A stretch of 64,000 nt of DNA from Telmatactis stephensoni (taxonomy: Eukaryota; Cnidaria; Anthozoa; Actiniaria; Isophelliidae), in contig JALIZF010001605.1 in the NCBI GenBank assembly GCA_029948255.1, forward strand, positions 85,001 to 149,000. The letters run 5' to 3'. A program made the translations under genes and the position numbers. Shown piece after piece: positions 24,072 to 35,400 of the stretch (the stretch's first letter is position 1; every line of letters begins with the position of its first letter). Under the pieces are notes generated by a model. That model was not told the DNA's origin. It saw nothing but the letters and a program-made list of their open reading frames with translations, and did no database searches.

Positions 24072-24257
24072 GTAGGCAGGCAGGCAGGCAGGGAGGGAGG
24101 GAGGTAACTGATGTAGGTAGATATGTAACTGATTTGAAATTATCTACATGTACGTGTTTGAAATTATCCAGATGTAACAAATCTAGAGAAAACACCTAGA
24201 GATAATATATTATTTTTCTTTATAGATGCAGATTCGATCCCCGAAAGCAACAAGTAA
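16413..24257 (+). CDS. Secreted precursor with microexon-encoded repeats and a Ly6/three-finger domain
   Basis: Exons: 16413-16436, 16888-16936, 17064-17180, microexons 17784-17807, 20044-20067, 20169-20192, 20684-20731, 21609-21632 and 22240-22269, then 22511-22798, 23297-23333, 23405-23450, 23559-23613, 23763-23912 and 24226-24257. All have GT-AG ends and compatible phases. The first two exons give a signal peptide (MKVFLLVL then a hydrophobic run to AEA). Exon 3 is acidic. Microexons of 24 nt (one of 48, one of 30), all phase 1, encode variants of [R/G]FTTRNPF. Exon 22511-22798 has about ten cysteines with the Ly6/uPAR ending CCYGDLCN. The C-terminal exons are helix-prone and conserved in the truncated paralogue. 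The family resembles secreted three-finger proteins; whether it is a toxin, a signalling ligand or a structural protein cannot be told. The order was inferred without transcripts. Confidence 0.75.
16542..16678. mobile_element. MITE in intron 1 of the Ly6 gene
   Basis: TTAGGCCTAGTTCAAACGTCG at the left is mirrored near 16659-16678, with inner arms CATCTCACATGT / ACATGTGAGATG. Same terminal family as 13938-14176. Confidence 0.85.
17734..17753. repeat. Poly(C) run
   Basis: About 20 consecutive C residues, just upstream of the first microexon (17784). The duplicated copy of this intron near 21420 has T residues instead. It is prone to i-motif/G4 structure and to assembly error. Confidence 0.9.
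18094..19048. mobile_element. Foldback element, about 955 bp, in a microexon intron
   Basis: The left arm starts GACCAGAACACCGTACTTTCG and is mirrored at the right end (CGAAAGTGCGGAGTTCTGGTC). Further mirrored blocks run inward: TGGAAGTCATTAC, TTGAATAATTAGCCA and AGTACCCCCAG. The arms have diverged by scattered substitutions and indels and together fill nearly the whole element. No ORF. Confidence 0.85.
19477..20042. repeat. (CCTT)n then (CTTT)n microsatellite
   Basis: About 560 bp of pyrimidine tetranucleotide repeat ending at the acceptor AG of microexon 20044-20067. It therefore forms an unusually long polypyrimidine tract for that exon. Confidence 0.97.
20269..20438. repeat. (GTTT)n microsatellite
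   Basis: About 42 perfect copies of GTTT in the intron between microexons 20169-20192 and 20684-20731. Confidence 0.97.
20459..20600. mobile_element. Short MITE with GGGCCGGTTGTACGAAGG termini
   Basis: Left GGGGCCGGTTGTACGAAGG and right CCTTCGTACAACCGGGCCC are inverted. The interior repeats TTATCC / GGATAA motifs. Length about 140 bp. Confidence 0.9.
21466..21489 (+). pseudogene. Dead microexon with mutated acceptor
   Basis: 24 nt would encode the same repeat type (TTRNQF core) and is followed by a good donor GTAAGT. The preceding dinucleotide is AC where the other microexons have AG. The flanking intron resembles that of microexon 17784-17807 (shared ATGTTTATCAATAAATCATT upstream), so it arose by segmental duplication. 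Confidence 0.7.
22886..23146. mobile_element. MITE with CTACAGTCGGCGCCTTTTTGA termini
   Basis: The left terminus is mirrored at the right as TCAAAAAGGCGCCGATTGTAG. It lies in the intron after the Ly6 exon. Confidence 0.85.
24033..24103. repeat. (GGCA)n microsatellite
   Basis: About 16 copies of GGCA/GCAG ending in GGGA repeats, in the last intron of the Ly6 gene. Confidence 0.95.
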
Positions 24258-24455
24258 TTAAAACACCCAAAGTCACCAAATAATGAACGATTTCATGCCA
24301 AACGAACTTTGTAGATTAGGTGCATTTTCGAAAAATCAGACACCTGTTGGCTGCATTTTGGGTTAGCTGGTAAAATAACTATTCTAAACGAATTTTTCAT
24401 GCTGAATGCGAATATACCAGTTACCAAGACGTATTCTGCAATCTTATACGTTTAA

Positions 24456-26250
24456 GGTGACTCGATATAGTTGTTTTCAGACCGCACCGCACATTTTCAT
24501 CTGGCGCAATGGACAACTTAATGCGCACCAATGGACTTGGTTTCTACACCAAATATGAGGATAAGATTGAAGTTTTAAATGATGTTATAATTAAATCGAT
24601 CAACGTTTTTAAAATAGCGAAAATCGAACATCGTCAAAAATGGTTTTCCTCTAATATCTCGCAAAATTGATGAGCTTCAGACAAGCGGTAAACTGCATAG
24701 AAAAATTCAGACAAATGCACAACTTTTCAAAGTGATTTTAAGAGATTTAATCTGTTTGATTTTCTTTAAATCACCAAAGTTTCCACAGATGCTGTATTTC
24801 TATTCTTGGATATAACGACAGCATAAACAATACTCGAAGTACGCAAAACACCACGAGAACACTTTGCAAAATTGCCAAAATATACACTTACCTTACGTGA
24901 AAAAGCCGACTTTCAACTCTTCATCGATGTCTAGATATATTTTTTTCTTTCCAAGTCTCTTGTGAGACATTTTCTCCGCAACTTTGTACATCAGAAGTTG
25001 TTTCTGAAAATCTCAAAAACGCAGGCTTATTTTTGCTTGGCGTTTAAGTAGGGCATTACTTGTTCTATACACAGCAATATTGCAACAGCTCATTCAAATA
25101 CAAGCACTAAAACGACCCGGAACTTAAACCTGATGTTGACCCAAACGCCAGCTCAAAACTTGCATTGAGACAACCATTCGACTCGCTAATTAGCATATTG
25201 CACTCGCAAATTGTTCACAGCATGTGCACGTGCATAGCATACAGTTCCACGCTACATTCGCTACATGCAACAGGAACCGAAAATAAGATTCAATTCTTTT
25301 CTTTTGTTTATTTGGTGATGTTTACTGCTAATTAGTTAATATTATTTCCCAAATATTATGCTTGCTCTTTTTAAAAAAATATCATGTCTTCCCAACCTAA
25401 AAACATACAAATATTAGAAGTGAAAGTTATTCTAAAGCGAATTCTATATTTCCGGTTTCTGATGCATGAAGCGTGGAACTCTATGCTGTGAACAATTTGT
25501 GAGTGCAATATGCTAATTAGCGAGTCGAATGGTTGTCTCAATGCAAGTTTTGAGCTGGCGCTTGGGTCAACATCAGGTTTAAGTTTCAGGTCGTTTTAGT
25601 GCTTGTATTTGAATGAGCTGTTGCAATATTGCTGTGTATAGAACAAGTAATGCCCTACTTAAACGCCAAGCAAAAATAAGCCTGCGTTTTTGACATTTTC
25701 AAAAACAACTTCTGATGTACAAAGTTGCGGAGAAAATGTCTCACAAGAGACTTGGAAAGAAAAAAATATATCTAGACATCGATGAAGAGTTGAAAGTCGG
25801 CTTTTTCACGTAAGGTAAGTGTATGTTTTGGCAATTTTGCAAAGTGTTCTCGTGGTGTTTTGCGTACTTCGAGTATTGTTTGCGCTGTCGTTATATCCAA
25901 GAATAGAAATACAGCATCTGTGGAAACTTTGGTGATTTAAAGAAAATCAAACAGATTAAATCTCTTAAAATCACTTTGAAAAGTTGTGCATTTGTCTGAA
26001 TTTTTCTATGCAGTTTACCGCTTGTCTGAAGCTCATCAATTTTGCGAGATATTAGAGGAAAACCATTTTTGACGATGTTCGATTTTCGCTATTTTAAAAA
26101 CGTTGATCGATTTAATTATAACATCATTTAAAACTTCAATCTTATCCTCATATTTGGTGTAGAAACCAAGTCCATTGGTGCGCATTAAGTTGTCCATTGC
26201 GCCAAATAAAAATGTGCGGTGCGGTCTGAAAACAACTATATCGAGTCACC
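24456..26250. mobile_element. Large near-perfect palindrome flanked by TTAA
   Basis: The 1795-bp element starts GGTGACTCGATATAG and ends with the reverse complement. Arms of about 800 bp are almost identical around a central spacer near 25290-25440. Both ends abut TTAA (24452-24455 and 26251-26254), the target used by piggyBac-type transposases. No ORF of note. It interrupts a repeat whose uninterrupted relative is at 13435-13725. Confidence 0.85.
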
Positions 26251-26317
26251 TTAAATGATGTATTTTGTAAGTTGCTACAGTCATTTCATACTGAGCTTTT
26301 ATCATGTAATTCTAAAA

Positions 26318-26600
26318 TTTCCCAAACTTAAAAACAATGACCACAGCTGGAAACAACACATCAAAACCAGTAAAACTGTGAAGTTTGAAGGATATCAGTT
26401 GAAAAATCAAGGAGATACAAATTTTCAAAAAACGAAATTTGTATGAAAACACTTGTTGTTATGTAAAAGATATCAACGAATTTCGATTTTTGAAAATTCA
26501 CATCTCCTTGATTTTTCAACTTACATCCTTCAAACTGCACAGTTTTACTGATTTTGATGTGCTCTTTCCAGCTGTGGTCATTAAGTTTAGGAACTTTTCG
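26318..26600. repeat. Palindromic repeat flanking the TTAA element
   Basis: The block AATGACCACAGCTGGAAA at 26336 is mirrored near 26568-26585, and AAATCAAGGAGAT near 26404 is mirrored as ATCTCCTTGATTT. The two arms meet around 26450. It belongs to the same repeat as 13435-13725. Confidence 0.8.
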
Positions 26601-26716
26601 TAGACCTCTGACCTGATCTTTTATGGGAGGAGTTTTTGACAGAAAACGTCTGATGATTTCTCGCTTTGTTATTCGCTGTCGCTCTATGTAAACAAACATA
26701 TTGATTGGCTCTGATT

Positions 26717-28300
26717 ACTCGGGCTACCTGTGGTAGCTCGAGTCTAGGTTTACCTTTTCGGTCTATCTATCTATCTATCTATCAACGTCGCAAATGGGCA
26801 AATTACCCAGAAGCCTTTGGGGTACACTGTTGACCACGAGGCTTCCTGTGGTCACGAGAGATTGAGAACAAAATGGCGGACGCTATCAATCGGAATTTTT
26901 TTCGAACTATTGGCTTTTAATCTCAAGATACTTTGCTTTAATCGTTAATATCGAATTCTCGAATTTAGTGATGACCTTCTTACCAGCTGTTGTAATCAAC
27001 TTATAATGTATTGATCGTCCAAGAACACGATACAGATCGATTTGTGGCAGCGAACTTCACTTGAGGACTTCAGACATGTAAGACACGGAGATATTGTCTT
27101 TAATAGATCAGTAGTTTGTTTAAAATAATATTTCACTACTGCTTGCACCTAATATTTGCTTACACGGTGTCTACAGTCATGCTCTTCCTGAGAGCCGTGT
27201 TAAAAACGAACTAATTAATAACTAACAATATCTACAATGTTTGTTTCTTTCTAGTTAAAACTAGAATGACTAGGACCGGAGATTCTTGCCTTTGCGTAAT
27301 AAGGTGACTAGGGTGTATTCAATAATTAAGCCAGGAAACAGGAATTAGTAAATGGTGCAAAATTACACCAAATAAACAATGGAAAACAAATGATTTTTTA
27401 TTATTAACTTATAAATATTTAGTGTAAATATCTGTATTTTGTACAATGTCATTTTTATATTGAAATTATGCACTTTATTGTCAATCATGCTCAATGTTAG
27501 CAGATAAAAATATAGTAATGGATAATCATGGAAATGATAGTAATGTTTATGAGACCTTATATTAGCAACAGTTGAAGAATAATTTTAGAATACATGTACA
27601 AAATGATATTTTCAATCAATGAAAAGTGATACTCAACCACAAATTTGTACAAGCTTTTTGCAACCATGTTCACAGAAACAAGATAAAGTGGATTGAATTG
27701 AAGATATTACTGTATGTAGTAGTATCAGATTGATGTGCATGGAGGAGCTATATATTGTATCAGTAATGAGCATATATTGTATGACATTACACTTCTTCAA
27801 ATAAAGCATCAGCAACTGACTACTGCTATAATCATTGATCTGCTCCATATTAAAAACATGGTAATATGTGTATCGAAAAGTTGTGTTAAGAAACTGAAAT
27901 GATTTTATAGAAAGGTAACTGTGGTACTTTTAGAATCTACCAATGTGACAACAGCAATATCAAAATCATTTTAACTTGGATATCGAAACAGTCTGCCACA
28001 GTTTGTAAGTTTTGTTTCCATAAATCAAAGTAAAAAAGTACACAAAATAAAGCAGACTGTATACTGTATATGTCTGGCATGATAAAAAGACCAGCAGTAT
28101 GTTAATAACCACCATGATTTGGTACAATTATGTACAAACTACTTTCTCTCCAATATAATTTGTGTTCTACTCTGGGAGTACTTGTCATGCATTTTTGCAA
28201 TCAAAAGACACTGACAAGTCAAACTGGTTTCCATCAACTCCATTTCTCCCCAAGTACTATACACAGGTGTAGCCCGAGTGAACGCCTATTAGGCGTCTAG
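26717..28300 (+). mobile_element. Helentron-like non-autonomous element (HINE), intact copy 1
   Basis: It begins ACTCGGGCTACCTGTGG after TT. Near the 3' end the inverted copy CACAGGTGTAGCCCGAGT is followed by a hairpin AACGCCTATTAGGCGT and a terminal CTAG, then host TT. An asymmetric terminal inverted repeat, a 3' hairpin, a CTAG end and a T|T target together are the Helentron pattern. It has no coding capacity. It is the uninterrupted relative of the copy at 45477-54384 and preserves the empty LTR target TAAG at 27079-27082. Confidence 0.8.
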
Positions 28301-29615
28301 TTGGCTAATAAAGACATGGCTTTCTCTGCAAAGCCAGTCCGGAAAGTTAGCCAGCGAGTAAGCGAGCTAACTCAATGTTTTGTGGTTCAGAAAACTTTCA
28401 ATCGCTTCTGGGAAGATTAAATGGCCATGCCTCAAAGGTTGTCTTTATGCAAGGCTGCATTGATAAATGGACAGTTTTTGACAATTCTGATCAATAAGCA
28501 AACTAATAAGCTAAAAAAACATATTTTGCTAAATAAACGAAACCGCAGATCAATGAACAAACTCCGCCTATTTCTTTAGCTGACCCAGACTTCCTGTCCT
28601 TGCCTTCTTGTTCGTTTTGTTGATGGTAGGTTAGACTTTTTGATGTTCACTGGCTAAAGAAAACCTTGATTTAAGCTTTTAATTTCCTTTTTTAATGGTT
28701 TTATAGATGACGAGGTAAATATAATTTTCATGAGCGAAACATGAGTTCGCCGAACCAGCTTGCCAGACTCTCGAGTCGATCGTGAGCTCGGAATTTCGAG
28801 AATATCTCAGACGGATAAACAAACTCCGCCTTATTTTTCTAGCCCACCAAGTCTTTCTTTCCTTTTTGTGGTTACTGGCTTTTAAAGCCAGTAACACACT
28901 ATGTCATCGGGTATGCGTGCGTGAGGGTGTGTAATTCGGGTTTGCCGAAGTTGACACGAAGTGATATATTCGGCAGGCATTCGGAATGACTCGAAGTTTA
29001 CTTAGTCAGTTTTAGTCGATTTTACGGATTGAAATATAATTCACTCCAAGAAATATTGTCTTTTCATTATCCATTATTGCTCTTCTTATATAAATCTCTT
29101 CATCTACGTGAACTGTGTTGCACATTTTTCGATAAATGTGGCGTTTACGAAGATCTCCCGAAAGAGACAGGAAACCAACGCTAGTTGTTTGATTTTGTGA
29201 TGTATTTTAAGAACTATTTGTCATTTATAGTCAATAGTTGCGATTATTATATGAATATTTCTGCTTGAGTGAAAGTTTTTGCAAGTCTTTTTGATAAACA
29301 TTGGGTTTACGAAGACATTCTGAACGAACAGAGAGAACCCCTGCAAACATTGGCATTGCTAACCGATTGAGAGCTTGATTACACGGGGTGAGTTTACGAA
29401 GTTTATACCGCTTTGAATGAAATAATCTTGTGCTATTTTGCCTACACAGCCAGATGTAGTTTTCAGCGATGTATACAAGCTCTTTTCGATTTATGACCTC
29501 ATTTATGATTTTGCCGATTTCTGTAATGCTTGTTGAGAATTTCCATCCGGACCGTTTGTAGTTTGGATCACGGTGTTCGTCGATCGCACTGACGATTGTT
29601 GGTTTTATGCTAGTT
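28301..29615. other. Repeat-rich spacer, no gene recognised
   Basis: A block near 28725-28830 (GAGCTCGGAATTTCGAGAATAT) recurs with divergence at 31500-31570, so some of this is an unclassified interspersed repeat. No ORF or RNA feature is supportable. Confidence 0.5.
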
Positions 29616-29662
29616 ACTCGTGCCCAGGCCTTTAGGCCGGGAACGAGTTATAAACTGCAAAT

Positions 29663-29696
<34 letters not shown>

Positions 29697-30579
29697 CCTC
29701 TGTTCGTCCTCAGCTACTTCTGATTGGTTAAGAACGTAAAAACAATGCCCTTCATTCATCACCTTTGAGCGACAGCGAACGCAAGCCAGGAACTTGAGGA
29801 ATGCAAGATGGCCGACTATAAAGAAAATAGCTTTCAGAGACAGGCTTTTCCTGCAGTAGAACAATGTAATTTGGAGCTTTTAACTCGAGATATACCTATA
29901 TACTTATATGAGCTTCAGAATGGGCTGTTATTTTGAGCTTCATCTCCAATACTTTGACCAAATATCGAACTCTAAATGGAGTACTTGAAAGAGAACCCTC
30001 GCGATAAACATGGATAAACTGAGTATTTCCTATGAGCTGTGAATCTACGAATTTCTCATCCTACATGTTGCTAAACGAACATACGTAGAAGCAAGTCAAT
30101 TGTATTCCTCATTCAAGCATTCAAGAGATCTTGAGAGGTTTTTGTACTGAATTTTAATACGGAATTCTAAAGCAGACCATTGCATGGAACGGATAGGTTC
30201 CATTGACCTTGTTGGTCACGTAACGTCTTTTATTATTTAAAACATCCGAAACATGAACGAAAATATTCACGATTTGTTATTTTGTTAAAAACGCCGTTGT
30301 AGAAGTCTTTACAGCAAACAATTGAGACACATAGTGAAATTAAAAGTTGAATAAACTGGTATATTCGCTGGTAATATTTTGCATGTCGACTAATAGCTGC
30401 TGACAGACAAATTGACTAATCAGATATTCTTTAAAAAGGTCAAAAAAGGTCTTTATTATGTTATGGTTAAGTGAAGAATGCGTGAAACGGCTCGGGGAAG
30501 AGTACGAACGGGGCTGGTCATTGAAGCCTCTCCTATAAGGGGGCTTCCGGGGCACGAGTGAACGCACGTGTGCGTCTAG
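29616..30579 (+). mobile_element. Helentron-like non-autonomous element (HINE), copy 2
   Basis: It starts ACTCGTGCCCAGGCC after TT and ends GGGGCACGAGT, then hairpin AACGCACGTGTGCGT, then CTAG and host TT. The architecture matches copy 1 but the sequence differs, so it is another subfamily. It contains a T run at about 29664-29696 and no gene. Confidence 0.75.
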
Positions 30580-32479
30580 TTAGCATTTTAAAATACAAAG
30601 TAAGTTTCCTATATTTCTTTGCATTCCTGCCATTAATTTCACTGTTGATTAGGTTTGAAACCTCGACGTGTTTACTCTTAGGTTTAAGTCTGGGTGAGTA
30701 AACTGGATTTTATTCAATTAAATATTTTCGATAGAAATATGCAAATTAAATTTACCTTTCTTGAATGGAGCCTTTGTGTGTCCTTGGGGATGTCTATATA
30801 GTGTTTTGGAAACATTTACTACCTCTCGATTGAGGCGTACTGACCTTGTTTTTGTTTTAAAATGTGAAATGTCACGGTGATGTCACGCAAGGTGTACAGA
30901 ATCTCCATGAAGCTTGAAATTTTGATTTTGTGACAAAGAACTTGCTTGTGTGTGCTTTTGCTTTCATGTCTATTTTTCATGAGCTGTATTTAATTACTTC
31001 AAATTAAATTTATTTGAATAATTTTGTAATCTTATAGCAAACATTGATAGTTAAACTGTGAAACTGATAATCAAAGTAATTAAATTAAGTGTAAAAAATT
31101 CTTTGTTTCCATATTTAGCTAGTACAATTTCACGGATAATAAGTGCAATCACTCTACTTCTTTCATGGTTTTAGTCATTACATATATTTCTACAGTTTTG
31201 TTATCTTTTCTCTCGACTTGTTGTTTTTGATTATTTTACCTGTAACCACATGTCCTCTTAGAGCGCTTTTATTTTGGTATGTTTCTTGGTTAGATCAGAC
31301 TTTTTGATGTTCAAGCCAAAAGTACAAAATACCATGATCTCAATAGTTTTTGAGTTTTGTCCGCGAGTTTCCCGGTATCTCAATTTGATCCAAAACTCAC
31401 GCCTATTTTTGAGCTTAACTTTATTTTATAAAAAGTGAATAACTAACAGCCTTTTCATTGGAACAAGTTCTTTTTTTTGCTATTTTAATGGTTTAACGAA
31501 AATGACGAGCAAAACATGTCTTCCGATCCTGCCGTCTCTCGAATCGCTAGCTCGGAATTTCGAGAATATATCTTTCTTAAAGGAAAGGCGCCATGCCTTA
31601 GTTTGTCTTTGAGAAAGAATTTACCCAACGAGGAATTATCACTTTCCAGTGAGTTTTCGCTCTTCAAAGATTTTTCCGTAATGGCGGCCGATCAAAGTTG
31701 GAAAAATGTGTTTACGCAAAAAATTCTTGCGTAATAAGCAAAAAGTGACGGAGTTTTTGCGTAATGAACGAAAAACGCAGTCTTTCTGCTTAATATGCAG
31801 CTTTGGTCTGTCAAACTTACTTATTAAGCAAAAAATCTGGACATTTTGTGTAATAAGCAAATTCCGGAAACAATTTGACTGTCCGGAAACAAATTGAACC
31901 CTAGCCTGTTATGACAATTTTGCGCATTCTGGCAAAGAAAAAGAAGAGAAAAGGCATATCTGGTGTGAGATGGTTTACAAAATATCTTTAATGTTTAACC
32001 TAATTTAATAAAAAAAGTCCTTGGTTGTCAAAGTTCTGATTTTTTTTGTCTGCGTGTTGGTCGTTTCTCGATACAAGTCGTTTGAGACATCAAGAAAAAT
32101 AAAAAATAATATCTGAAATTTTACTGAGTCAACTGCCTAGGCCTCGCTTGCTTTATGGTAGCTACGGCCCTGCTTCGCCCAAGTGCCGATTATACTTGAG
32201 ATAACATTTAAATATTGTGAATTAAATTAAAAGTAATAAAAGTAACTTTAAAGCGACATCATTGACATCACCCGTCAGATGACGGCTCAAGCCGAAAATT
32301 TTTGGGGAAGCAACTGCCCCCCTTGTCTACCCCCATCCCCCACCCTCGCCGCTACGCCACTGCAAGAATCGCATTTCTGTGACAAAAATATATCCCATGT
32401 GTGTGCACTCTAATAAATACTAGACTTAGTCTTGTTGCTGGACTTCGTCTCTGGTTTTTAAACGTTTTTGTTCTCATCG
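30580..32479. other. No gene recognised
   Basis: AT-rich spacer between repeats and the P450 gene. Around 31715-31860 a degenerate motif like TGCGTAATAAGCAAAAA repeats three or four times. The short ORFs there are not supported by splice sites or domains. Confidence 0.5.
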
Positions 32480-32493
32480 CATTTTGATGTCAT

Positions 32494-35400
32494 CTACTCT
32501 CGTTTTCTCACTCCAAGGACCATTCCATTTAGTCCCAACGTAAGTTTTGCCTCCAACACTGGAGGAATCTGGGTTTCAGGTGTCACAAAGAAGGAATATT
32601 TCTTCAGTAGCCTGATCAGGACCAGTTTCATCTGCATCTGTGCAAACCTCATTCCAATGCAATTACGAGGACCGTGACCAAATGGGAGGTAGGTGTAAAG
32701 ATCGCGTGACTTCTTGGCCTCTACACTGAAGCGTTCTGGGTCAAATTTATCAGGGTCCGGGAAAAATTCAGGATCCCTGTGTATGGTGTAAATAGGAACA
32801 ACAACCATGGACCCTTTAGGAATTCTGAGACCTTTGATGACGCACTCTTTGGTGCACTCACGAAAGGTGATAAAACCTGTTACAAGATCAGTAAAAAACA
32901 GTCGTAAAATAACCTGTGATGGTAGCGAAGATTCAAGATAATGTGAAATCGCCAGGGCGACTCCCATATATTTTCTGATCGACAGGGATGATCGTGACGT
33001 CATATTTTTAGGGGTCAAAATCACAGAATTTGGTGCCTTTAACGGAATCCGTTATCAGATTGGGGTTTTGATTGTTATATTGGTATCTTTAGGGATAAAA
33101 ACAGCTTGAGTCATGCTAACTGTGAAATCATTTTGGGGCGAAAATAGAAACTGACAGCGATCATTCTCGTCCAAAATATATACATGGGAGGCACCCCAGC
33201 TCCCCGGGAAAATCTTACCCGGAGGACTAAGCCTGAGGGTCTCTGATATAACCATGTCAAGATACGGTAGTTCATGGACCGTCTCGTACGATGGGATCTT
33301 TTCTTCCTCAATCCATACACTGTCAATCTCTTGTTGAAGTCTTTGCTGGACGTCAGGATTGGTTGCTAGGTAATAACACGTCATAGACAATGTTGTACTC
33401 GACGTCTCGTAACCAGCCAATAGGGACATTGCACTTTGTGCTACAACTTCGTCATCACTCAACTTTTTGCTTCCAGAAGTTTCTGGGCTAGTGGCATTCA
33501 GCATTAAATCGAGGAAGTCCTGTTGGCAAAACACACACGGCACATTCAAACACGAAAAAAACTGACACTTGTCATTGAGAATGCTCCGCATTGAATAATC
33601 TCATTCAAATTCAACAATAGGAGGAAAGGCTTATGACATATTCAAACTGTACACCACATACAATAAACGGAAATGAAAGGCTATTGTGTTGTGTTTTTTA
33701 TGTAGGATTTTATAAGTGTAGAAATTAAAGAAATATGTATGCGACAAACACTAGATGAGCTGCGCTAATACAAAAATACTATACAAATATAAGTATCTAT
33801 TGTTAGTAGTACTGATTCAAATCCAAGCAGTGCTTCACCTGCAGTTTTCCCACGTATAAAATGTTCCAGTGACTACACTTTTACGATGCGGGTCAAATCC
33901 ATATGGCAATTGGGTTATACATCGCAATCAGTAAAATTTACCCATTGACATTAAACATAGCCTTTGATGATTAAAACCATTGCGTTTTTGTATTTTATAA
34001 ATATTGCCGTTGGGAAGCGTTGCTATGCGGTTGCTACCCAAATTCAGAAGCACGCTGATGTGCAAAGCAAACACATGCAGGAAACCCAAACTCATGAACA
34101 AAATTCTGACTGACAAATTCCTGTGGCTATATTTTACTCACTTTGCGAACGATGCCTTTCCTTCTCATATGAACAACATCTTGTGCAATGTTTGCAGTAT
34201 TGATCAAATCTTTATAAAAAATCCATCTGCCAACTTTTGACATTCGAAATTCTCTTCCAAAAGGAATGGAACGCAGAATGATATTTGCAATAAACAGCAG
34301 TACAGAATTGGGTTTCATGGCATTCACTGCTGATTGCATTGTAGGATCGTCTGGGTTGTTCTGGAAATCACTTTGAATACCAAATGCTGTGGACATTATT
34401 ATATCAAGAGTAACGCCTTGTTGGTAACTGAAATAGAGATACATGAATATATCAAGCCTCCGGATGCGCGAATAGCCAGTAGACAAATAGCACTAACTGT
34501 CATGTTGGATAATTTATTATCGAGTGGGTACACTATTTATTTAATGATAGCATCATTGTTTCCTTAATAATTCAATGGATGGTGCCATCCAACCTTTTGT
34601 ACACGACTAGCAATATAATTTCAGATCAAACTACACTTACCTAACAATATCACAGCTTTCCCCTTTTTCTGCAATTTTATCGACTTTTTTGATTAGTGTA
34701 TCACATGCTACGTTAATCAGTGGTGTCATTCCTTTAAGTTTATGAGCACTGAATGCTGGGGACAAAGTCGATCGCACTCGCTTCCAGTCTCCTAATCTTA
34801 ACAAACTGACCGCTTGATCAAGAGGCTTTGGAAGGCTAAAGTTCCTCTGTATAGTTTAATGCAATAATGAATGAATGAAAGCATCAATCAACCAATTAGT
34901 CAGTCAGAAAGTCAGTTAGTCAGTCAGTCAGTCATTCCGTCAGACAGTCCGTCAGTCAGTCAGTCAGTCAGTCAGTCAGTCAGTCAGTCCGTCAGACAGT
35001 CCGTCAGACAGTCAGTCAGTCAGTCAGTCAGTTAGTCAGAGTCAGTCAGTTAGTCAGTCAGTCTTTCAAACTGAACTTATTGCTCATTTTCGTCACCTCG
35101 GTTTCTGTGGAAAGGGGAGTTTCGAAGGGCAGTTTTGGTGGATTGGGCTTCCTGTGGTTATCTGATCCGGACAGGAGACCCGGGAGCGGAGGGAAAAGGA
35201 AAGAGGGGAAAAGGACGCCCTGGGCTTTTGACTACCCCTAACTTGTCTTGAGGCCAAAATAAATCCAATTAGATGGTCTAACGTAAACAAAGTTCAAATG
35301 ACAAAAATATCTGGCTCATAGTTTTAATTTACCGCTTTGATATAGTGACAGTTGCTCAGCCATATCCTGTGAGAAATTCCTCAAATACATCTTGTTTCAC

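Noticed and set aside
27633..27848. 71-codon ORF shared by two HINE copies (also at 53661-53873)
   Set aside because: The shared frame is explained by the recent common origin of the two copies; low-complexity composition and no domain.
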